Assembly (NCBI GenBank): GCA_028286385.1
Contig: JAQBRQ010000039.1
Span: 1-38,879 of the forward strand
Length of the DNA: 38,879 nucleotides
Direction of reading: 5' to 3'
Origin: Candidatus Saccharimonadota bacterium
GTDB taxonomy: Bacteria > Patescibacteriota > Saccharimonadia > Saccharimonadales > UBA4665
Part shown: piece by piece, positions 33,255 to 38,879 of the stretch
Layout of the letters: each line of letters opens with the position of its first letter
How positions within the stretch are numbered: the first letter of the stretch is position 1
Notes under the pieces: generated by a model
What the model saw: only the letters and a program-made list of their open reading frames with translations
What the model was told of the DNA's origin: nothing
Database searches by the model: none
Made by a program: the position numbers and the translations under genes

Positions 33255-35215
33255 GCTGGTTGCCCCTTGTGCGCACTGTCTAATTTGGCCAATTCGGCAG
33301 CCGTAATGGTGTACTCGGTTTCATCATCTGTTGAACGGATAATCACGGACGCAATAATACCAAACAGAGCAAGCGGAATCAGCCAGATAATGTGCCAGAT
33401 AACCGCGAAGCCAAAGATAAAGGCAAAACCGGCTATCACTATACCCATCCCGGTGTTTTTGGGCATCCCGATGTCTTCGTAATGCGGTTTTGCGGCGGTT
33501 GTTTTGGCTTGCTTGTCGGCCCAGAACTGATCGCGGTCAGTAACGTGCGGCGTAACCGCAAAGTTATAGAATGGCGCTGGCGAGACTGTTGACCACTCTA
33601 GCGTGCGACCATTCCATGGATCACCGGTGGAATCAAGGTTTTTGTTTCTTTGCCAAATACTGACGACAAATTGCAAAATCTGGAAGCCAATGCCTAGTAA
33701 AATAATCAGCACGCCGACTCCCGCAACGGCAAACAGACCTTGCCAGCCGAGGGACTTGTCGTAGTGGTCAAGGCGTCTGGTAGCACCCATCAAACCAAGA
33801 ATGTAAAGTGGCGTAAAGGCTGTGGTGAAGCCAATAATCCAGCTCCAAAAAGCGTACTTGCCGAGCCGTTCGTTGAGTGCAAAGCCGAAGATCTTAGGGA
33901 ACCAATAGGTGATGCCGGCGAAGTAGCCGAACAGTACACCGCCAACAATCATCATGTGAAAGTGTGCCACCAAAAATAGGCTGTTATGGACTTGGAAATC
34001 AATGGCTGGAACCGACATGAGCACCCCAGCTAATCCGCCAATAGTGAAGATCACCACAAAACCCAAGAACCACAGCATCGGCGTGGCAAACTTAATCCGT
34101 CCCCTGAACATAGTGAACAGCCAGTTAAATATCTTAACGCCAGTTGGGATGGCAATTACACCGGTCATAATACCAAAGAAGGCGTTGACGTCGGCCCCGG
34201 CACCCATCGTAAAGAAATGGTGCAACCAGACAATAAACGATAGAAACGAAATTGCGCCCAACGCCCAGACCATCGAGGCGTAGCCGAACAGACGCTTGCG
34301 CGAGAAGGTCGCCACAATCTCCGAGAAGATGCCAAAGGCCGGCAGCACCAGAATGTAGACCTCTGGATGGCCCCACGCCCAAATCAGGTTAATGTACATC
34401 ATAGGATTGCCGCCAAAATCAGAGGTAAAGAAATGAGTGCCAATGGTACGATCCAACGACAACATCGCCAGCGTTGCTGTTAAGATCGGAAAGGCGAAGA
34501 TTACCATAATCATGCTGCACAGGACGCTCCAGACGAACATTGGCATTTTCATGAGCGTCATGCCTGGCGCGCGCATTTTGAGGATTGTCACAAAGAAGTT
34601 TATACCCGATAGTAAGCTACCGACACCGGCAATCTGCAAACTCCATATCCAATAATCTACTCCGACTCCCGGACTGTACTGTAACCCTGAAAGCGGCGGG
34701 TAAGCTAACCAACCGGCGGCCGAAAACTCACCAACAATTAGCGATAAATTAACCAGCGCCATGCCTGCTGCAAACAGCCAAAAACTGATTGAGTTCAGGA
34801 ATGGGAACGCCACGTCGCGGGCGCCGATCTGCAGCGGCACAATAAGGTTAATAAGCCCGAACATCAATCCCATGGCTACGAAGAAAATCATAATTGTGCC
34901 GTGGGCCGAGAAGATCTGCTGGAAGTGATCGGACGTTAAGATGCCTGTCGAGTCACCAACTGAAGTCGCCTGTTGCGCGCGTAAAAGCAGCGTATCGGCC
35001 ACGCCCCGCAGTAACATCACCAGCCCAATAATAATGTACATGACGCCGATTTTTTTAGGATCGAGCGATGTTAGCCAATTCTTGTAGAGCCATTTCCAGC
35101 GCTTCGTATAGGTGAGCAGCGCAATAATACCAAGGCTAGCAAGCAGCATCGTCATGACACCGCCGAGTACGATGATATCGTGATGGAACGCGTCGAGCCC
35201 TAACTTGCCTAGCAT
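33251..35215 (-). CDS. cyoB: Cytochrome o ubiquinol oxidase subunit I
   Basis: 654 residues, about 14-15 membrane helices. All key residues are seen: heme ligands His105, His418 and His420; CuB ligands His283, His332 and His333, with the cross-linked Tyr287; quinol-site Arg70, Asp74, His97 and Gln100; D-channel Asp134 and Asn141 with Glu285; and K-channel Lys361. It should therefore reduce O2 and pump protons. From memory, long stretches match E. coli CyoB almost word for word ([25 protein letters not shown]), unlike what a deep-branching CPR protein would show. Confidence 0.98.
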   Translation of the reverse strand: MLGKLGLDAFHHDIIVLGGVMTMLLASLGIIALLTYTKRWKWLYKNWLTSLDPKKIGVMYIIIGLVMLLRGVADTLLLRAQQATSVGDSTGILTSDHFQQIFSAHGTIMIFFVAMGLMFGLINLIVPLQIGARDVAFPFLNSISFWLFAAGMALVNLSLIVGEFSAAGWLAYPPLSGLQYSPGVGVDYWIWSLQIAGVGSLLSGINFFVTILKMRAPGMTLMKMPMFVWSVLCSMIMVIFAFPILTATLAMLSLDRTIGTHFFTSDFGGNPMMYINLIWAWGHPEVYILVLPAFGIFSEIVATFSRKRLFGYASMVWALGAISFLSFIVWLHHFFTMGAGADVNAFFGIMTGVIAIPTGVKIFNWLFTMFRGRIKFATPMLWFLGFVVIFTIGGLAGVLMSVPAIDFQVHNSLFLVAHFHMMIVGGVLFGYFAGITYWFPKIFGFALNERLGKYAFWSWIIGFTTAFTPLYILGLMGATRRLDHYDKSLGWQGLFAVAGVGVLIILLGIGFQILQFVVSIWQRNKNLDSTGDPWNGRTLEWSTVSPAPFYNFAVTPHVTDRDQFWADKQAKTTAAKPHYEDIGMPKNTGMGIVIAGFAFIFGFAVIWHIIWLIPLALFGIIASVIIRSTDDETEYTITAAELAKLDSAHKGQPA

Positions 35216-35230
35216 AGATGGTTCCTTGGT

Positions 35231-36139
35231 TTAGTTTGCATGATGATCCATCTCGTACATACTCATGCCCTGCATCTCCTGCTCCGGACCCATGTATTTC
35301 CCTATTACTTTATCATACAGCTTATGCTCGCCGCCGGCATAGTAAGCGACCGGGTTGTTGGTGCTCGATTTGATGAGCTTGGCGTATTCGTTCATGTCGA
35401 GCTGCTGCGGCGATTGTTTAACGCCGTTTACCCACTTCCGGAAATCGGACTCCGAGCTCGATTTTGCCACAAAGCTCATCTTGGAGAACTGCGGTCCGCT
35501 GAGGTTTGCCGATGAACCCCTAAAAATGCCTGGCTCGTCAGCCATCAAATGCAGTTGTGTCGACATGCCGGCCATGGCATAAATCTGGCCGCCAAGTTGT
35601 GGAATCCAGAATGAATTCATCGCGGCATCTGCTGTTACATGGAAGTTAATAGGAGTCTTTTCGGGAAATTGCAGATAATTGACGGTCGCGATTCGTTGCT
35701 CTGGATAAATAAACAGCCACCTTGATTCTAAGGCGATAACTTGCACGTTAATTGGCTTAACGTCTGACGCAAGGTGCTTAAAGGGATCAAGCTCATGACT
35801 GCTGTTCCAGGTAATAACTGACAGCACGACGATTATAATCGTCGGGATGCCCCACCAGATGGTTTCAGCAAGGATATTGCGGTCCCAATCAGGTGTGTAC
35901 TTAGCTTTGGCGTTACTTTCGCGGTACTTCCAGGCGATGCCGAATGTCAGGGCAAATACGGGCACAACGATTAATAGGCCCAGTAGCGTCGTAAAAACAA
36001 TTAAATCACGCTCTTTTTGAGCTATAACCCCTTTTGGATCGAGAACCGCAATGTTACTATCGCGTAACAAAAAAACTGTCGCTCCCAGAGCTGCAATCGA
36101 CAGTAAAGCAAAAATAACGATTTTAGATTTTTTGTTCAA
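35231..36139 (-). CDS. cyoA: Cytochrome o ubiquinol oxidase subunit II
   Basis: 302 residues. A first hydrophobic segment (about 6-25), two membrane helices (about 45-70 and 92-112) and an extracytoplasmic cupredoxin domain (about 125-250) are seen. The CuA cysteines are absent (GSSANLSGPQFSKM where C-x3-C would be), so electrons come from quinol, not cytochrome c. E. coli CyoA is a lipoprotein, but no lipobox cysteine exists here. The tail is rich in Met and His (MQGMSMYEMDHH), a possible copper-binding end. The start is TTG with GAGGT upstream; TATAGT lies at 36177-36182. Confidence 0.96.
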   Translation of the reverse strand: MNKKSKIVIFALLSIAALGATVFLLRDSNIAVLDPKGVIAQKERDLIVFTTLLGLLIVVPVFALTFGIAWKYRESNAKAKYTPDWDRNILAETIWWGIPTIIIVVLSVITWNSSHELDPFKHLASDVKPINVQVIALESRWLFIYPEQRIATVNYLQFPEKTPINFHVTADAAMNSFWIPQLGGQIYAMAGMSTQLHLMADEPGIFRGSSANLSGPQFSKMSFVAKSSSESDFRKWVNGVKQSPQQLDMNEYAKLIKSSTNNPVAYYAGGEHKLYDKVIGKYMGPEQEMQGMSMYEMDHHAN

Positions 36140-36176
36140 GCTTCCGACCTCGGGTTAAACCACTCATGCTTTCTCT

Positions 36177-36182
36177 ACTATA
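36177..36182 (-). promoter_or_regulatory. Candidate -10 element of the cyo operon
   Basis: TATAGT on the minus strand, 37 bases before the cyoA start codon, leaving a leader of about 30 bases with a GAGGT ribosome site. No clear -35. The remaining 36183-36350 region is A/T rich and must also hold the promoter of the secreted-protein gene; several TATATT/TATAAA-like hexamers there make the choice ambiguous. Confidence 0.35.
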
Positions 36183-36350
36183 GCATTTTGTCCGTGGTTC
36201 CACCCTGTTATTTGTTATTGTTGAGGCCTATGTTTACTGCTTATGCTATATTATACACCTAATTGTCAAGTATAAAATTCATAGCGAACGTTAACTATGG
36301 GGCCCTATAGTGCAATCACATAAGTGGTAAATAGAAGGAGGATAAAGTTT

Positions 36351-37001
36351 ATGAAGAATATCATCAAGAAAGTAAGCATTACAGGAGCAACGGTGCTGGG
36401 TAGCGTCTGCATGGTTGTTAGTGGCGTGGTCGGAGTTGCATCTGCCGATAGCATTGACCTGACCGGACCATACTCACTTAATAGGATTTCGCGACACGTG
36501 GACATCAATCGTATAGTAGATAATCGTAATAATGTGGTTGTCCGCAATAACTCAGTGCAGACAGCGCGATCTGGTGATGCGATTGTCACCCACAACACCA
36601 GGGGTGGTGACGCATTCACTGGCAACGCCCGCAACGAAAACATTACTAGTACCCACGTAGGCATCAGCAACGGCATTGGTGGCGCAGGCTTCGGTGGCGA
36701 TTACGGCGGTGGCTGTGGCAGTAGCTGCGGTGGCGGCTGTGGCGGTGGCTGTGGCGGCGGTTACGGCGGTGACTCTATCCACTTCACCGGCCCGGGGTCA
36801 GAAAATAAGATCGAAAGCAGCTACAGGAATACGAGCCTTGTTACCAATACCAACAATGTTGCTGTTGATAACAACAATCTCCAGTATGCTACGAGCGGCA
36901 ACGCCATCGTCAGCGGTAACACCTTTGGTGGTAGCGCATTGACTGGTGACGCTGTCAACACAAACAGAACTAGCACGGACGTAAACATCGTTAACCGCTA
37001 G
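36351..37001 (+). CDS. Secreted two-repeat protein with CxxxC-spaced glycine linker
   Basis: 216 residues. A signal peptide (1-32: KNIIKK, hydrophobic core, ASA before Asp33) is followed by two homologous repeats, about 33-107 and 141-216. Both have the order DSI-(D/H)-(L/F)-TGP-S-N, then an Asn-rich ladder NN-V-V-NN--Q-A-SG-AIV--NT-GG-A-TG-A-N. Between them is a glycine linker (108-140) with four cysteines at exactly every fourth residue (122, 126, 130, 134). The repeats look like a beta-solenoid or amyloid-type ladder. There is no LPXTG-like anchor or membrane end, so the protein is released or self-assembles. AAGGAGG lies nine bases before ATG 36351; an upstream in-frame ATG at 36324 would destroy the signal peptide pattern. 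Function unknown. Confidence 0.85.
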   Translation: MKNIIKKVSITGATVLGSVCMVVSGVVGVASADSIDLTGPYSLNRISRHVDINRIVDNRNNVVVRNNSVQTARSGDAIVTHNTRGGDAFTGNARNENITSTHVGISNGIGGAGFGGDYGGGCGSSCGGGCGGGCGGGYGGDSIHFTGPGSENKIESSYRNTSLVTNTNNVAVDNNNLQYATSGNAIVSGNTFGGSALTGDAVNTNRTSTDVNIVNR

Positions 37002-37005
37002 TAGA

Positions 37006-37028
37006 GCAAGAGGCATCCTGCCTCTTGC
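37006..37028 (+). terminator. Hairpin after the secreted-protein gene
   Basis: A perfect 9-bp stem GCAAGAGGC/GCCTCTTGC with loop ATCCT, starting four bases after the stop codon. It is followed by ATAAAAAA, not a T run, so it may act as a 3' stabilising hairpin rather than a classic terminator. Confidence 0.5.
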
Positions 37029-37034
37029 ATAAAA

Positions 37035-37068
37035 AATGCGGAGGGCCTCCTATGAGGCTCTCCGCATT
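37035..37068. terminator. Long hairpin, terminator-like on the minus strand
   Basis: A 15-bp stem AATGCGGAGGGCCTC/GAGGCTCTCCGCATT with one G-T wobble and loop CTAT. On the plus strand only ATTATT follows; on the minus strand a clean T run (complement of 37031-37036) follows. It sits nine bases before the AAAGGAGG ribosome site of the next gene. Confidence 0.55.
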
Positions 37069-37089
37069 ATTAACGTAAAGGAGGTAATT

Positions 37090-37305
37090 ATGGCATACGC
37101 AAATCCAGTAGAGATACAAGTTATATTAGCGAGCGTCGATTACCCTGTCAGCAGGGATACGCTCGTTGTGGCCGCCGAAGACGCCGATGCTGACGAGTCA
37201 GTTATCGCTATGATACAGGAGTTGCCTGACGGCCAGTACGAAACTCAAACTGAAGTCAAGGAAGCGCTCGACGCAATAGATTCATCAGATTCAGATTCGC
37301 GCTAA
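37090..37305 (+). CDS. DUF2795-family small protein
   Basis: 71 residues. YANPVEIQVILASVDYPVSRDTLV is the DUF2795 pattern (ANP-EIQ-L--VDYP-S---L), followed by AEDADADESVIAMIQELPDGQYETQTEVKEAL, also conserved in that family. It is acidic and soluble. The family is often found among stress-response genes, but its activity is unknown. AAAGGAGGT lies four bases before the ATG, the strongest ribosome site in the window. The start was set at 37090, not at an upstream ATG that would cover the hairpin. Confidence 0.85.
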   Translation: MAYANPVEIQVILASVDYPVSRDTLVVAAEDADADESVIAMIQELPDGQYETQTEVKEALDAIDSSDSDSR

Positions 37306-37386
37306 CAAATGTAAAAATATCGATAGATGGATCACGCGCAACTTGATAACCTAACTAGGCTTAATTAACCGTAAAGGAGGGTTATT

Positions 37387-37566
37387 ATGGCAAAAAAGAA
37401 CAGTAACCGCGGTTTGGCAAGCGCCGATGAACAAACTCGCAGGGATGTCGCGAGCAAAGGCGGTCGAGCAAGCAAGGGTGGGTTCGCTAGCATGGACCCA
37501 GAAAAGCAACGCGAAATCGCTCGAAAAGGCGGCCAGTCCAGCCACGGCGGCGGTCGACGCAGCTAA
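37387..37566 (+). CDS. KGG-motif (stress-induced) small protein
   Basis: 59 residues with repeated Lys-Gly-Gly motifs: SKGGRASKGGFASMDPEKQ and REIARKGGQSSHGGG, the KGG/GsiB-YciG type repeat (EIARKGG-SHG). Very hydrophilic, probably disordered when dry; the family is linked to desiccation, heat or acid stress in other bacteria. AAAGGAGGG precedes the ATG by six bases, similar to the DUF2795 gene 81 bases upstream, so both are set up for strong translation. Confidence 0.82.
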   Translation: MAKKNSNRGLASADEQTRRDVASKGGRASKGGFASMDPEKQREIARKGGQSSHGGGRRS

Positions 37567-37608
37567 ACACTTAGACGTACCTACACATGTATAGGGGGCT
37601 TAATAAGT

Positions 37609-38879
37609 ATGGAGATACCACAGCCCAAAGATGCCCAAGTTATCCCGGCGCTGGCCCTCAGGAGCGTAACGAGCAAATCAGGTGCGGGCGTTTACGCCAG
37701 CTCGGACACTCTTTTTAAGGGCGCTGTCTTTGGGCGCGATTCTTTAGAGGTAGCTGAAGATTTACTGCTCATTAAACCCCGCTTAGTTCGTAATATTCTG
37801 CTGACCCTGGGGCGATTGCAAGGCCAAGAATATAATACCGAAAACGAGGAAGAGCCTGGCAAAATCATACATGAATACCGATCGACAGTTGTCGACGGCA
37901 AGCCAATCGACGATATCTCGCTGAGTATATTCCGTAACTTATCACAAAAATGGGGTGGCGACGACCGCACAATGGCCTATTACGGCTCGGTTGATGCGAC
38001 GCCTCATTTTTTGCGCACCTTAGGGATGTACACTAACGCGTATGGCGAATCGTTCCTCGACAGAAAGATTCACCAAAAGGGTGATGGAAATGTGAGCTTG
38101 CGCGAGGTAGCACAACGCTCCAGCAAGTGGTTGCTCCAAAAAATAGCTGTGTCTGAGTCGGGGCTTGTGGAGTACAAAAGGCAGAATCCCCATGGTATCG
38201 AGAATCAAGTATGGAAAGATTCAAAAGAGTTTTACGTGCATGAGGATAAGCAGCGGGCCAACCACGACGCGCCTATCGCTTCGATTGAAGTTCAGGGGTT
38301 AGCCTATGATGGGCTGATGGCTGCTGCCACGCGGTTCTTCCCGGACACGGCCGACACCTACCGTAATGCTGCCCACGTGCTTCGAGACCAAACCATCGAA
38401 CATCTGTGGCAAAATGACAGAAACGCCTTTGCGCTCGGTCTCGATTATGACCCAGATGGACAGATTAGAATTATTCGCACGGCTACCGCAAATCCGGCCG
38501 CCCTGCTAGACACCGGATTTTTTGATGATCTGCCACCTAAAATGCGCCAAAAATATGTCACAGCAATCGCTCAAGATATTACCAGTGGCAACTTTTTAAC
38601 AGACGCTGGTATTCGCAGCCGTTCCTTGAGCGAAGCGCATCTGGTCGACCATTGGGATTACCATGGTTCATATGTTAGTTGGCCCAAAGAAACGTACGAT
38701 ATAGCCAAGGGCATGCGTCGGCAAGGCTTCCCCAAGCTTGCCCGTCAGCTAGAAAACAGGCTGCTTAATGTCTGGCTGCGCAACCGATCATATCCGGAGT
38801 TTGTTTACGTCGATGAACTTGGTCGTGTCCTGGCCGGTCCACCGAGCACACATTCCCATGGAGAACTGACGATCGTGGA
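37609..38879 (+). CDS. Glycogen-debranching-type (alpha/alpha)6 glycosidase, cut by window end
   Basis: 423 codons are visible with no stop. Marks of the amylo-alpha-1,6-glucosidase/GDE C-terminal-type family are present: AVFGRDSLEVAEDLL near residues 42-56 (W/F-GRD-), MAYYGSVDATPHFLRTL near 124-140 and ASIEVQGLAYDGLMAA near 226-241, then a WDYHGSYVSWP segment. The last two are the helical-barrel motifs that hold the acidic catalytic pair in this clan. It may act on storage glucan, trehalose-like or host glycans; there is no signal peptide, so a cytoplasmic enzyme is likely. GGGGG lies ten bases before ATG 37609. Confidence 0.75.
   Translation, partial: MEIPQPKDAQVIPALALRSVTSKSGAGVYASSDTLFKGAVFGRDSLEVAEDLLLIKPRLVRNILLTLGRLQGQEYNTENEEEPGKIIHEYRSTVVDGKPIDDISLSIFRNLSQKWGGDDRTMAYYGSVDATPHFLRTLGMYTNAYGESFLDRKIHQKGDGNVSLREVAQRSSKWLLQKIAVSESGLVEYKRQNPHGIENQVWKDSKEFYVHEDKQRANHDAPIASIEVQGLAYDGLMAAATRFFPDTADTYRNAAHVLRDQTIEHLWQNDRNAFALGLDYDPDGQIRIIRTATANPAALLDTGFFDDLPPKMRQKYVTAIAQDITSGNFLTDAGIRSRSLSEAHLVDHWDYHGSYVSWPKETYDIAKGMRRQGFPKLARQLENRLLNVWLRNRSYPEFVYVDELGRVLAGPPSTHSHGELTIV

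Noticed and set aside
36250-36350. A specific promoter for the secreted-protein gene
   Set aside because: Several A/T-rich hexamers (TATATT, TATAAA, TTGTCA) occur, but none has a convincing -35/-10 pair at proper spacing, so I did not choose one.
36305-36782. Minus-strand frames opposite the secreted-protein gene, including an Ala/Thr repeat protein
   Set aside because: They are the complement of the glycine/cysteine linker and repeats; the plus-strand frame has a signal peptide and a strong ribosome site.
37692-38224. Minus-strand open frames near the window end
   Set aside because: The plus strand is one uninterrupted glycosidase frame from 37609 to the window end with family motifs.

Overview
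The window looks like a chromosomal segment of a small-genome bacterium of the Candidate Phyla Radiation, most probably an environmental Saccharibacteria (TM7) lineage. No rRNA or tRNA gene is present to prove this. The inference rests on the gene set: F-type ATP synthase, a cytochrome bo3-type quinol oxidase, a type II NADH dehydrogenase and an FAD-linked D-lactate-type dehydrogenase, packed among short signalling, envelope and transport operons with many abutting or overlapping genes. TGA is used as a stop codon (for example at the ends of the atpI-like gene and atpG), so this is not one of the CPR groups that recode TGA as glycine. I see no insertion sequence, CRISPR array, phage gene, tRNA or rRNA. 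No gene-free stretch exceeds 300 bases; the longest is about 210 bases (36140-36350).

Layout. 8-259: glutaredoxin-like gene (-). 374-7612: ATP synthase operon in the order atpI-like, B, E, F, H, A, G, unknown gene, D, C (+). An unrecognised gene sits in frame-overlapping contact between atpG and atpD, and a roughly 126-bp imperfect palindrome fills the atpE-atpF gap. 7636-10086: a small unknown gene, a cadmium-type carbonic anhydrase-like gene, and an aquaporin-family gene with a lysine-rich tail and a terminator. 10100-14546: UvrD-type helicase-nuclease and NDH-2 (-). 14630-16294: FAD-linked dehydrogenase (+), divergent from NDH-2. 16439-21997: a coiled-coil protein, then an envelope block (flippase-like protein, GT-C membrane glycosyltransferase, GT2 glycosyltransferase, LytR-CpsA-Psr protein). 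22040-25615: a Crp/Fnr regulator facing a four-gene signalling operon (membrane protein, small protein, PAS histidine kinase, response regulator). 25786-31444: a second flippase-like protein, two separate DrrAB-like ABC exporters, ChaB-like protein, 3-methyladenine glycosylase and a cupin. 31445-36139: cyoABCDE (-). 36351-end: a secreted repeat protein, a DUF2795 protein, a KGG stress-motif protein and a glycogen-debranching-type glycosidase cut by the window end.

How it fits together. NDH-2 and the D-lactate-type dehydrogenase would feed electrons to quinone, Cyo would oxidise quinol and pump protons, and the H+-type ATP synthase would use the gradient, so the window holds a minimal aerobic respiratory chain. 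The quinone and the heme precursor must come from genes elsewhere or from a partner cell. A CRP-like palindrome in the spacer of the ATP synthase promoter, plus a Crp/Fnr gene in the same window, suggests that energy genes may be under this regulator.

Translation signals fall into two classes. About a dozen genes that start a transcript have a -10-like hexamer only 6-13 bases before the start codon, which implies leaderless mRNAs. Operon-internal genes and a few strongly expressed-looking genes have good Shine-Dalgarno sequences. I used this to correct several start codons.
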